A stretch of 64,000 bases of DNA from Delphinus delphis (Eukaryota; Chordata; Mammalia; Artiodactyla; Delphinidae): contig NW_027192651.1 of NCBI RefSeq assembly GCF_949987515.2, positions 4,402,001 to 4,466,000 of the forward strand, written 5' to 3'. The notes under the pieces are model-generated. The model had not been told where the DNA came from and ran no database searches. It saw only the letters and a list, made by a program, of their open reading frames with translations. How positions within the stretch are numbered: the stretch's first letter is position 1; every line of letters starts with the position of its first letter. Made by a program: the position numbers and the translations under genes. Positions 48,957 to 61,588 of the stretch are shown piece by piece.

Positions 48957-50536
48957 GACTCTAACTGAAATAAGTCACACAGAAAAAGAAACATCATAAG
49001 ATATCAGTAATACACGGAATGGAAACTTGGCTACACAGGAACTGAATTACAGAACAGAACAGGGTCTCAAATTTAGAAAACCAACTTATGCTTGCTTAAG
49101 GGTAAAGGTGAGTTGGGGTGCTGCATAAAACCAGAGATTGAAATGAGCACAGATAAAGTTCCTTAAGTCAAATATGGAATAGACAAGAGCTACTCCTTGC
49201 TCAACGAAATGGACTCAACACCGCATATTAAACGCCTAAGAATGTACCTGACTAGTAAGTATCGTAAAACCTATGGATTGCTATGTCTCCAAAAGAGAAT
49301 CAAGCATGTGTACAGGGGCATAAACGCAGCAGTGATAGGATTGGAGAGGTTCGGTGAACAAATGAAGACACTTTGAAGTCATATTGCATGGTACCCATTA
49401 CACGGGTCTCAACTCTCCAGGTTTAAGGTATTCTTCCTTCAGCTAAAACATGCATGTGGAACCCAAGTATGATCAACCATGTGAACGGGAGACGTGTTCA
49501 AATATGTCTCAGTTTTCCTCCCCTGGTACTCGGGTGCAACATTCCAGATGCTTTACTAACACTCTCCCCACTTGGAGAGTCAGCGCCTTTAACCTCCTGT
49601 TTGGCCCAGTTTGCAATTTCTGCGGAAGATGAACAGGAATAGCGAGAACCAATGAGAGACTAGCTGGAGGTGTCTGGACGGGCAAATTTAACTCTCATTT
49701 CCCACCAGGAAGAGGAAATAACCAAAGGCTCAGCGTGCCGTGCCGGAACCAGATTAGGGCCTGAAGCCATCCTGCGGTGTTGCGGCCAGGTCACAAGAAA
49801 GCAAGTTGAAGAAAGGAGCTCAGGGGCACTGTAATTCACAAACCTGCAGAGTTATAAATGACAGCTATCGTCCAAAAATAGACTGAAGTAAGGCTGCCAA
49901 GAGGACTTGAAAGCGGGGCAGAATTGCAGGAAACCGATTTCAGGAGGTAGACTGGAATTGCATTGAAAGCATAGGAAAAGAGGCAGAACGTCCACAATGA
50001 TGCACTTGGCCAAAAAGGGCGTATGCGTTTTTTCCTGAATATATTCAGGAAAAAACGCATACGCCCTTTTTGGCCAACCAAGCAAGCTTGCAAAGGAAAT
50101 CTGCACTACAATGAAGTCTCACTTCCCCCCCGGTCAAAACGGCCATCTGAAAAAAGTGTAAAATCCAGAAAGGCAGGACAGGCCATGGAGAACTGGGAGC
50201 CTTGTTATGCTGATGGGCGGGATGTAAATTGCCAACAACCACTCGGGAGAAGTGTATGGTGTTTCCTGAAACATCTAAAAAACAAAGCAACAGAACCTAG
50301 GGCACTTCCACTTATGGTCCTATAGCTTAGGGAAATTAAAATCAAAAAGACACAGCCACCCCAAAGTTTGGAACGGCTCTGTTTACAAGAACCTCGTTTA
50401 CAGTACAAGTTCAACATCGCAGAAAGTGAAAAATGTATAAAGAAGTTGTGGTATTTACTTACAAAGCAATATCACTCAGCAATGAAATCTGTGTCATCAG
50501 GCCCTTAGCAGCACAATGAGTGGATTCAGGTATGAT
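48957..50536. repeat. Satellite unit 32 (1580 bp, type A plus one C)
   Basis: It begins GACTCTAACT, and has GAACAAATGAAGACAC, a seven-C run near 50125 and AAATGTATAAAG, all shared with unit 36. The extra C gives it B length. Palindrome 50006-50077 is exact. Confidence 0.9.
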
Positions 50537-52116
50537 GATTCTAACTGAAATAAGTCACACAGAAAAAGAAACATCATAAGATATCAGTAATACACGGAAT
50601 GTAAACTTGGCTACACAGGAACTGAATTACAGAACAGAACAGGGTCTCAAATTTAGAAAACCAACTTATTCTTGCTTAAGGGTAAAGGTGAGTTGGGGTG
50701 CTGCATAAAACCAGAGATTGAAATGAGCACAGATAAAGTTCCTTAAGCCAAATATGGAATAGACAAGAGCTACTCCTTGCTCAACGAAATGGACTCAACA
50801 CCCCATATTAAACGCCTAAGAATGTACCTGACTAGTAAGTATCTTAAAACCTATGGATTGCTATGTCTCCGAAAGAGAATCAAGCATGTGTACAGGGGCA
50901 TAAACGCAGCAGTGATAGGATTGGAGAGGTTCGGTGAGCAAATGAAGACCCTTTGAAGTCATATTGCATGGTACCCATTCCATGGGTTTCAACTACCCAG
51001 GTTTAAGGTATTCTTCCTTCAGCTAAAACATGCATGTGGAACCTAGAGTATGATCAACCATGTGATCGGGAGACATGTTCAAATATGTCTCAGTTTTCCT
51101 CCCCTGGTACTCGGGTGCAACATTCCAGACGCTTTACTAACACTCTCCCCACTTGGAGAGTCAGTCCCTTTAACCTCCTGTTTGGCCCAGTTTGCAATTT
51201 CTGCGGAAGATGAACAGGAATAGCGAGAACCAATGAGAGACTAGCTGGAGGTGTCTGAACGGGCAAATTTAACTCTCATTTCCCACCAGGAAGAGGAAAT
51301 AACCAAAGGCTCAGCGTGCCGTGCCGGAACCAGATTAGGGCCTGAAGCCATCCTGCGGTGTTGCGGCCAGGTCACAAGAAAGCGAGTTGAAGAAAGGAGC
51401 TCAGGGGCACTGTAATTCACAAACCTGCAGAGTTATAAATGACAGCTATCATCCAAAAATAGACTGAAGTAAGGCTGCCAAGAGGACTTGAAAGCGGGGC
51501 AGAATTGCAGGAAACCGATTTCAGGAGGTAGACTGGAATTGCATTGAAAGCATAGGAAAAGAGGCAGAACGTCCACAATGATGCACTTGGCCAAAAAGGG
51601 CGTATGCGTTTTTTCCTGAATATATTCAGGAAAAAACGCATACGCCCTTTTTGGCCAACCAAGCAAACTTGCAAAGGAAATCTGCACTACAATGAAGTCT
51701 CACTTCCCCCCGGTCAAAAGGGCCATCTGAAAAAAGTGTAAAATCCAGAAAGGCAGGACAGGCCATGGAGAACTGGGAGCCTTGTTATGCTGATGGGCGG
51801 GATGTAAATTGCCAACAGACACTCGGGAGAAGTGTATGGTGTTTCCTGAAACATCTAAAAAACAAAGCAACAGAGCCTAGGGCACTGCCACTTATGGTCC
51901 TATAGCTTAGGGAAATTAAAATCAAAAAGACACAGCCACCCCAAAGTTTGGGACGCCTCTGTTTACAAGAACCTCGTTTACAGTACAAGTTCAACATCGC
52001 AGAAAGTGAAAAATGGATAAAGAAGTTGTGGTATTTACTTACAAAGCAATATCACTCAGCAATGAAATCTATGTCATCAGGCCCTTAGCATCACAATGAG
52101 TGGATTCAGGTATGAT
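50537..52116. repeat. Satellite unit 33 (1580 bp, type B)
   Basis: From about 51200 onward it matches the adjacent unit 34, sharing GTCTGAACGGG, CTATCATCC and AGCAAACTTG. Its 5' part is ordinary type B. Palindrome 51587-51658 is exact. Confidence 0.9.
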
Positions 52117-53695
52117 GATTCTAACTGAAATAAGTCACACAGAAAAAGAAACATCATAAGATATCAGTAATACACGGAATGTAAACTTGGCTACACAGGA
52201 ACTGAATTACAGAACAGAACAGGGTCTCAAATTTAGAAAACCAACTTATGCTTGCTTAAGGGTAAAGGTGAGTTGGGGTGCTGCATAAAACCAGAGATTG
52301 AAATGAGCACAGATAAAGTTCCTTAAGTCAAATATGGAATAGACAAGAGCTACTCCTTGCTCAACGAAATGGACTCAACACCGCATATTAAACGCCTAAG
52401 AATGTACCTGACTAGTAAGTATCGTAAAACCTATGGATTGCTATGTCTCCGAAAGAGAATCAAGCATGTGTACAGGGGCATAAACGCAGCAGTGATAGGA
52501 TTGGAGAGGTTCGGTGAGCAAATGAAGACCCTTTGAAGTCATATTGCATGGTACCCATTACACGGGTCTCAACTCTCCAGGTTTAAGGTATTCTTCCTTC
52601 AGCTAAAACATGCATGTGGAACCCAAGTATGATCAACCATGTGAACGGGAGACGTGTTCAAATATGTCTCAGTTTACGTACCCTGGTACTCGGGTGCAAC
52701 ATTCCAGATGCTTTACTAACACTCTCCCCACTTGGAGAGTCAGCGCCTTTAACCTCCTGTTTGGCCCAGTTTGCAATTTCTGCGGAAGATGAACAGGAAT
52801 AGCGAGAACCAATGAGAGACTAGCTGGAGGTGTCTGAACGGGCAAATTTAACTCTCATTTCCCACCAGGAAGAGGAAATAACCAAAGGCTCAGCGTGCCG
52901 TGCCGGAACCAGATTAGGGCCTGAAGCCATCCTGCGGTGTTGCGGCCAGGTCACAAGAAAGCGAGTTGAAGAAAGGAGCTCAGGGGCACTGTAATTCACA
53001 AACCTGCAGAGTTATAAATGACAGCTATCATCCAAAAATAGACTGAAGTAAGGCTGCCAAGAGGACTTGAAAGCGGGGCAGAATTGCAGGAAACCGATTT
53101 CAGGAGGTAGACTGGAATTGCATTGAAAGCATAGGAAAAGAGGCAGAACGTCCACAATGATGCACTTGGCCAAAAAGGGCGTATGCGTTTTTTCCTGAAT
53201 ATATTCAGGAAAAAACGCATACGCCCTTTTTGGCCAACCAAGCAAACTTGCAAAGGAAATCTGCACTACAATGAAGTCTCACTTCCCCCCGGTCAAAAGG
53301 GCCATCTGAAAAAAGTGTAAAATCCAGAAAGGCAGGACAGGCCATGGAGAACTGGGAGCCTTGTTATGCTGATGGGCGGGATGTAAATTGCCAACAGACA
53401 CTCGGGAGAAGTGTATGGTGTTTCCTGAAACATCTAAAAAACAAAGCAACAGAGCCTAGGGCACTGCCACTTATGGTCCTATAGCTTAGGGAAATTAAAA
53501 TCAAAAAGACACAGCCACCCCAAAGTTTGGGACGCCTCTGTTTACAAGAACCTCGTTTACAGTACAAGTTCAACATCGCAGAAAGTGAAAAATGGATAAA
53601 GAAGTTGTGGTATTTACTTACAAAGCAATATCACTCAGCAATGAAATCTATGTCATCAGGCCCTTAGCATCACAATGAGTGGATTCAGGTATGAT
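52117..53695. repeat. Satellite unit 34 (1579 bp, type A)
   Basis: Type-A 5' half joined to the same 3' half as unit 33. TTTACGTACC near 52674 is related to the TTTTCGTACC of units 1 and 24. Palindrome 53166-53237 is exact. Confidence 0.9.
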
Positions 53696-55274
53696 GATTC
53701 TAACTGAAATAAGTCACACAGAAAAAGAAACATCATAAGATATCAGTAATACACGGAATGTAAACTTGGCTACACAGGAACTGAATTACAGAACAGAACA
53801 GGGTCTCAAATTTAGAAAACCAACTTATGCTTGCTTAAGGGTAAAGGTGAGTTGGGGTGCTGCATAAAACCAGAGATTGAAATGAGCACAGATAAAGTTC
53901 CTTAAGTCAAATATGGAATAGACAAGAGCTACTCCTTGCTCAACGAAATGGACTCAACACCGCATATTAAACGCCTAAGAATGTACCTGACTAGTAAGTA
54001 TCGTAAAACCTATGGATTGCTATGTCTCCGAAAGAGAATCAAGCATGTGTACAGGGGCATAAACGCAGCAGTGATAGGATTGGAGAGGTTCGGTGAGCAA
54101 ATGAAGACCCTTTGAAGTCATATTGCATGGTACCCATTACACGGGTCTCAACTCTCCAGGTTTAAGGTATTCTTCCTTCAGCTAAAACATGCATGTGGAA
54201 CCCAAGTATGATCAACCATGTGAACGGGAGACGTGTTCAAATATGTCTCAGTTTTCCTCCCCTGGTACTCGGGTGCAACATTCCAGACGCTTTACTAACA
54301 CTCTCCCCACTTGGAGAGTCAGCGCCTTTAACCTCCTGTTTGGCCCAGTTTGCAATTTCTGCGGAAGATGAACAGGAATAGCGAGAACCAATGAGAGGCT
54401 AGCTGAAGGTGTCTGGACGGGCAAATTTAACTCTCATTTCCCACCAGGAAGAGGAAATAACCAAAGGCTCAGCGTGCCGTGCCGGAACCAGATTAGGGCC
54501 TGAAGCCATCCTGCGTTGTTGCGGCCAGGTCACAAGAAAGCAAGTTGAAGAAAGGAGCTCAGGGGCACTGTAATTCACAAACCTGCAGAGTTATAAATGA
54601 CAGCTATCGTCCAAAAATAGACTGAAGTAAGGCTGCCAAGAGGACTTGAAAGCGGGGCAGAATTGCAGGAAACCGATTTCAGGAGGTAGACTGGAATTGC
54701 ATTGAAAGCATAGGAAAAGAGGCAGAACGTCCACAATGATGCACTTGGCCAAAAAGGGCGTATGCGTTTTTTCCTGAATATATTCAGGAAAAAACGCATA
54801 CGCCCTTTTTGGCCAACCAAGCAAGCTTGCAAAGGAAATCTGCACTACAATGAAGTCTCACTTCCCCCCGGTCAAAAGGGCCATCTGAAAAAAGTGTAAA
54901 ATCCAGAAAGGCAGGACAGGCCATGGAGAACTGGGAGCCTTGTTATGCTGATGGGCGGGATGTAAATTGCCAACAGACACTCGGGAGAAGTGTATGGTGT
55001 TTCCTGAAACATCTAAAAAACAAAGCAACAGAGCCTAGGGCACTGCCACTTATGGTCCTATAGCTTAGGGAAATTAAAATCAAAAAGACACAGCCACCCC
55101 AAAGTTTGGGACGCCTCTGTTTACAAGAACCTCGTTTACAGTACAAGTTCAACATCGCAGAAAGTGAAAAATGGATAAAGAAGTTGTGGTATTTACTTAC
55201 AAAGCAATATCACTCAGCAATGAAATCTATGTCATCAGGCCCTTAGCATCACAATGAGTGGATTCAGGTATGAT
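53696..55274. repeat. Satellite unit 35 (1579 bp, type A)
   Basis: Ordinary type A ending in GCATCACAATG. CTAGCTGAAGG (54402 region) is shared with units 30 and 41, and AGCAAGTTG with units 30, 32 and 36. Palindrome 54745-54816 is exact. Confidence 0.9.
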
Positions 55275-56853
55275 GACTCTAACTGAAATAAGTCACACAG
55301 AAAAAGAAACATCATAAGATATCAGTAATACACGGAATGTAAACTTGGCTACACAGGAACTGAATTACAGAACAGAACAGGGTCTCAAATTTAGAAAACC
55401 AACTTATGCTTGCTTAAGGGTAAAGGTGAGTTGGGGTGCTGCATAAAACCAGAGATTGAAATGAGCACAGATAAAGTTCCTTAAGTCAAATATGGAATAG
55501 ACAAGAGCTACTCCTTGCTCAACGAAATTGACTCAACACCGCATATTAAACGCCTAAGAATGTACCTGACTAGTAAGTATCGTAAAACCTATGGATTGCT
55601 ATGTCTCCAAAAGAGAATCAAGCATGTGTACAGGGGCATAAACGCAGCAGTGATAGGATTGGAGAGGTTCGGTGAACAAATGAAGACACTTTGAAGTCAT
55701 ATTGCATGGTACCCATTACACGGGTCTCAACTCTCCAGGTTTAAGGTATTCTTCCTTCAGCTAAAACATGCATGTGGAACCCAAGTATGATCAACCATGT
55801 GAACGGGAGACGTGTTCAAATATGTCTCAGTTTTCCTCCCCTGGTACTCGGGTGCAACATTCCAGATGCTTTACTAACACTCTCCCCACTTGGAGAGTCA
55901 GCGCCTTTAACCTCCTGTTTGGCCCAGTTTGCAATTTCTGCGGAAGATGAACAGGAATAGCGAGAACCAATGAGAGACTAGCTGGAGGTGTCTGGACGGG
56001 CAAATTTAACTCTCATTTCCCACCAGGAAGAGGAAATAACCAAAGGCTCAGCGTGCCGTGCCGGAACCAGATTAGGGCCTGAAGCCATCCTGCGGTGTTG
56101 CGGCCAGGTCACAAGAAAGCAAGTTGAAGAAAGGAGCTCAGGGGCACTGTAATGCACAAACCTGCAGAGTTATAAATGACAGCTATCGTCCAAAAATAGA
56201 CTGAAGTAAGGCTGCCAAGAGGACTTGAAAGCGGGGCAGAATTGCAGGAAACCGATTTCAGGAGGTAGACTGGAATTGCATTGAAAGCATAGGAAAAGAG
56301 GCAGAACGTCCACAATGATGCACTTGGCCAAAAAGGGCGTATGCGTTTTTTCCTGAATATATTCATGAAAAAACGCATACGCCCTTTTTGGCCAACCAAG
56401 CAAGCTTGCAAAGGAAATCTGCACTACAATGAAGTCTCACTTCCCCCCCGGTCAAAAGGGCCATCTGAAAAAAGTGTAAAATCCAGAAAGGCAGGACAGG
56501 CCATGGAGAACTGGGAGCCTTGTTATGCTGATGGGCGGGATGTAAATTGCCAACAACCACTCGGGAGAAGTGTATGGTGTTTCCTGAAACATCTAAAAAA
56601 CAAAGCAACAGAACCTAGGCACTTCCACTTATGGTCCTATAGCTTAGGGAAATTAAAATCAAAAAGACACAGCCACCCCAAAGTTTGGAACGGCTCTGTT
56701 TACAAGAACCTCGTTTACAGTACAAGTTCAACATCGCAGAAAGTGAAAAATGTATAAAGAAGTTGTGGTATTTACTTACAAAGCAATATCACTCAGCAAT
56801 GAAATCTGTGTCATCAGGCCCTTAGCAGCACAATGAGTGGATTCAGGTATGAT
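55275..56853. repeat. Satellite unit 36 (1579 bp, type A, twin of unit 32)
   Basis: Shares the GACTCTAACT start, seven-C run and AAATGTATAAAG of unit 32. One G lost in CCTAGGCAC near 56617 restores the length. Palindrome 56324-56395 has G to T at 56366. Confidence 0.9.
56324..56395. repeat. Palindrome with one mismatch (unit 36)
   Basis: G to T at 56366 breaks one pair close to the centre. There is no compensating change in the other arm. Confidence 0.9.
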
Positions 56854-56921
56854 GATTCTAACTGAAATAAGTCACACAGAAAAAGAAACATCATAAGATA
56901 TCAGTAATACACGGAATGGAA
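56415..56921 (+). pseudogene. L1 ORF2 remnant of unit 36, joined by indels to a longer open frame
   Basis: An extra C near 56445 links the frame read from the palindrome with the QQPLGRSVW frame, giving 138 open codons at 56341-56757. A lost G near 56617 then shifts it out of the L1 frame before the WIKK motif. It is open by accident of two indels, not a gene. Confidence 0.7.
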
Positions 56922-58432
56922 ACTTGGCTACACAGGAACTGAATTACAGAACAGAACAGGGTCTCAAATTTAGAAAACCAACTTATGCTTGCTTAAGGGT
57001 AAAGGTGAGTTGGGGTGCTGCATAAAACCAGAGATTGAAATGAGCACAGATAAAGTTCCTTAAGTCAAATATGGAATAGACAAGAGCTACTCCTTGCTCA
57101 ACGAAATGGACTCAACACCGCATATTAAACGCCTAAGAATGTACCTGACTAGTAAGTATCGTAAAACCTATGGATTGCTATGTCTCCGAAAGAGAATCAA
57201 GCATGTGTACAGGGGCATAAACGCAGCAGTGATAGGATTGGAGAGGTTCGGTGAGCAAATGAAGACCCTTTGAAGTCATATTGCATGGTACCCATTACAC
57301 GGGTCTCAACTCTCCAGGTTTAAGGTATTCTTCCTTCAGCTAAAACATGCATGTGGAACCCAAGTATGATCAACCATGTGAACGGGAGACGTGTTCAAAT
57401 ATGTCTCAGTTTTCCTCCCCTCGTACTCGGGTGCAACATTCCAGACGCTTTACTAACACTCTCCCCACTTGGAGAGTCAGTCCCTTTAACCTCCTGTTTG
57501 GCCCAGTTTGCAATTTCTGCGGAAGATGAACAGGAATAGCGAGAACCAATGAGAGGCTAGCTGGAGGTGTCTGGACGGGCAAATTTAACTCTCATTTCCC
57601 ACCAGGAAGAGGAATTAACCAAAGGCTCAGCGTGCCGGGCCGGAACCAGATTAGGGCCTGAAGCCATCCTGCGGTGTTGCGGCCAGGTCACAAGAAAGCG
57701 AGTTGAAGAAAGGAGCTCAGGGGCACTGTAATTCACAAACCTGCAGAGTTATAAATGACAGCTATCGTCCAAAAATAGACTGAAGTAAGGCTGCCAAGAG
57801 GACTTGAAAGCGGGGCAGAATTGCAGGAAACCGATTTCAGGAGGTAGACTGGAATTGCATTGAAAGCATAGGAAAAGAGGCAGAACGTCCACAATGATGC
57901 ACTTGGCCAAAAAGGGCGTATGCGTTTGTTCCTGAATATATTCAGGAAAAAACGCATACGCCCTTTTTGGCCAACCAAGCAAGCTTGCAAAGGAAATCTG
58001 CACTACAATGAAGTCTCACTTCCCCCCAGTCAAAAGGGCCATCTGAAAAAAGTGTAAAATCCAGAAAGGCAGGACAGGCCATGGAGAACTGGGAGCCTTG
58101 TTATGCTGATGGGCGGGATGTAAATTGCCAACAACCACTCGGGAGAAGTGTATGGTGTTTCCTGAAACATCTAAAAAACAAAGCAACAGAACCTAGGGCA
58201 CTTCCACTTATGGTCCTATAGCTTAGGGAAATTAAAATAAAAAAGACACAGCCACCCCAAAGTTTGGAACGGCTCTGTTTACAAGAACCTCGTTTACAGT
58301 ACAAGTTCAACATCGCAGAAAGTGAAAAATGGATAAAGAAGTTGTGGTATTTACTTACAAAGCAATATCACTCAGCAATGAAATCTGTGTCATCAGGCCC
58401 TTAGCAGCACAATGAGTGGATTCAGGTATGAT
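56854..58432. repeat. Satellite unit 37 (1579 bp, type A)
   Basis: Palindrome 57903-57974 has T to G at 57928. CCCCTCGTACTC near 57418 and CCCCCCAGTC near 58027 are private. AAATAAAAAAGAC is shared with unit 29. Confidence 0.9.
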
Positions 58433-60009
58433 GATTCTAACTGAAATAAGTCACACAGAAAAAGAAACATCATAAGATATCAGTAATACACGGAATGTAA
58501 ACTTGGCTACACAGGAACTGAATTACAGAACAGAACAGGGTCTCAAATTTAGAAAACCAACTTATTCTTGCTTAAGGGTAAAGGTGAGTTGGGGTGCTGC
58601 ATAAAACCAGAGATTGAAATGAGCACAGATAAAGTTCCTTAAGCCAAATATGGAATAGACAAGAGCTACTCCTTGCTCAACGAAATGGACTCAACACCGC
58701 ATATTAAACGCCTAAGAATGTACCTGACTAGTAAGTATCTTAAAACCTATGGATTGCTATGTCTCCGAAAGAGAATCAAGCATGTGTACAGGGGCATAAA
58801 CGCAGCAGTGATAGGATTGGAGAGGTTCGGTGAGCAAATGAAGACCCTTTGAAGTCATATTGCATGGTACCCATTCCACGGGTTTCAACTACCCAGGTTT
58901 AAGGTATTCTTCCTTCAGCTAAAACATGCATGTGGAACCCAAGTATGATCAACCATGTGATCGGGAGACGTGTTCAAATATGTCTCAGTTTTCCTCCCCT
59001 GGTACTCGGGTGCAACATTCCAGACGCTTTACTAACACTCTCCCCACTTGGAGAGTCAGTCCCTTTAACCTCCTGTTTGGCCCAGTTTGCAATTTCTGCG
59101 GAAGATGAACAGGAATAGCGAGAACCAATGAGAGGCTAGCTGGAGGTGTCTGGACGGGCAAATTTAACTCTCATTTCCCACCAGGAAGAGGAATTAACCA
59201 AAGGCTCAGCGTGCCGGGCCGGAACCAGATTAGGGCCTGAAGCCATCCTGCGGTGTTGCGGCCAGGTCACAAGAAATCGAGTTGAAGAAAGGAGCTCAGG
59301 GGCACTGTAATTCACAAACCTGCAGAGTTATAAATGACAGCTATCGTCCAAAAATAGACGGAAGGAAGGCTGCCAAGAGGACTTGAAAGCGGGGCAGAAT
59401 TGCAGGAAACCAATTTCAGAAGGTAGACTGGAATTGCATTGAAAGCATAGGAAAAGAGGCAGAACGTCCACAATGATGCACTTGGCCAAAAAGGGCGTAT
59501 GCGTTTTTTCCTGAATATATTCAGGAAAAAACGCATACGCCCTTTTTGGCCAACCAAGCAAGTTTGCAAAGGAAATCTGCACTACAATGAAGTCTCACTT
59601 CCCCCCGGTCAAAAGGGCCATCTGAAAAAAGTGTAAAATCCAGAAAGGCAACAGGCCATTGAGAACTGGGAGCCTTGTTATGCTGATGGGCGGGATGTCA
59701 ATTGCCAACAGACACTTGGGAGAAGTGTATGGTGTTTCCTGAAACATCTAAAAAACAAAGCAACAGAGCCTAGGGCACTTCCACTTATGGTCCTATAGCT
59801 TAGGGAAATTAAAATCAAAAAGACACAGCCACCCCAAAGTTTGGAACGGCTCTTTTTACAAGAACCTCGTTTACAGTACAAGTTCAACATCGCAGAAAGT
59901 GAAAAATGGATAAAGAAGTTGTGGTATTTACTTACAAAGCAATATCACTCAGCAATGAAATCTATGTCATCAGGCCCTTAGCATCACAATGAGTGGATTC
60001 AGGTATGAT
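58433..60009. repeat. Satellite unit 38 (1577 bp, A/B chimaera, 2-bp deletion)
   Basis: B-like CATTCCACGGGTTTCAAC and GTGATCGG flank an isolated A-type CCCAAG at about 58938. The 2-bp deletion and its neighbours (AAATCGAG, TTTCAGAAGG, GGCCATTGAG) match unit 28. Palindrome 59482-59553 is exact. Confidence 0.9.
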
Positions 60010-61588
60010 GATTCTAACTGAAATAAGTCACACAGAAAAAGAAACATCATAAGATATCAGTAATACACGGAATGTAAACTTGGCTACACAGGAACTGAAT
60101 TACAGAACAGAAAAGGGTCTCAAATTTAGAAAAACAACTTATGCTTGCTTAAGGGTAAAGGTGAGTTGGGGTGCTGCATAAAACCAGAGATTGAAATGAG
60201 CACAGATAAAGTTCCTTAAGTCAAATATGGAATAGACAAGAGCTACTCCTTGCTCAACGAAATGGACTCAACACCGCATATTAAATGCCTAAGAATGTAC
60301 CTGACTAGTAAGTATCGTACAACCTATGGATTGCTATGTCTCCGAAAGAGAATCAAGCATGTGTACAGGGGCATAAACGCAGCAGTGATAGGATTGGAGA
60401 GGTTCGGTGAGCAAATGAAGACCCTTTGAAGTCATATTGCATGGTACCCATTACACGGGTCTCAACTCTCCAGGTTTAAGGTATTCTTCCTTCAGCTAAA
60501 ACATGCATGTGGAACCCAAGTATGATCAACCATGTGAACGGGAGACTTGTTCAAATATGTCTCAGTTTTCCTCCCCTGTTACTCGGGTGCAACATTCCAG
60601 ACGCTTTACTAACACTCTCCCCACTTGGAGAGTCAGCGCCTTTAACCTCCTGTTTGGCCCAGTTTGCAATTTCTGCGGAAGATGAACAGGAATAGCGAGA
60701 ACCAATGAGAGGCTAACTGAAGGTGTCTGGACGGGCAAATTTAACTCTCATTTCCCACCAGGAAGAGGAAATAACCAAAGGCTCAGCGTGCCGTGCCGGA
60801 ACCAGATTAGGGCCTGAAGCCATCCTGCGGTGTTGCGGCCAGCTCACAAGAAAGCGAGTTGAAGAAAGGAGCTCAGGGGCACTGTAATTCACAAACCTGC
60901 AGAGTTATAAATGACAGCTATCGTCCAAAAATAGACTGAAGTAAGGCTGCCAAGAGGACTTGAAAGCGGGGCAGAATTGCAAGAAACCGATTTCAGGAGG
61001 TAGACTGGAATTGCATTGAAAGCATAGGAAAAGAGGCAGAACGTCCACAATGATGCACTTGGCCAAAAAGGGCGTATGCGTTTTTTCCTGAATATATTCA
61101 GGAAAAAACGCATACGCCCTTTTTGGCCAACCAAGCAAGCTTGCAAAGGAAATCTGCACTACAATGAAGTCTCACTTCCCCCCGGTCAAAAGGGCCATCT
61201 GAAAAAAGTGTAAAATCCAGAAAGGCAGGACAGGCCATGGAGAACTGGGAGCCTTGTTATGCTGATGGGCGGGATGTAAATTGCCAACAGACACTTGGGA
61301 GAAGTGTATGGTGTTTCCTGAAACATCTAAAAAACAAAGCAACAGAGCCTAGGGCACTTCCACTTATGGTCCTATAGCTTAGGGAAATTAAAATCAAAAA
61401 GACACAGCCACCCCAAAGTTTGGAACGGCTCTGTTTACAAGAACCTCGTTTACAGTACAAGTTCAACATCGCAGAAAGTGAAAAATGGATAAAGAAGTTG
61501 TGGTATTCACTTACAAAGCAATATCACTCAGCAATGAAATCTATGTCATCAGGCCCTTAGCAGCACAATGAGTGGATTCAGGTATGAT
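60010..61588. repeat. Satellite unit 39 (1579 bp, type A)
   Basis: GGAGACTTGTTC and CCCCTGTTACTC are shared with unit 41, two units on. Its 3' end (CACTTGGGAG, GTATTCACTTAC) matches unit 28. Palindrome 61059-61130 is exact. Confidence 0.9.

Noticed and set aside
50023..50325. Identical N-terminal peptide (MRFFLNIF...) predicted on both strands
   Set aside because: It is a direct result of the perfect palindrome, which reads the same on both strands.
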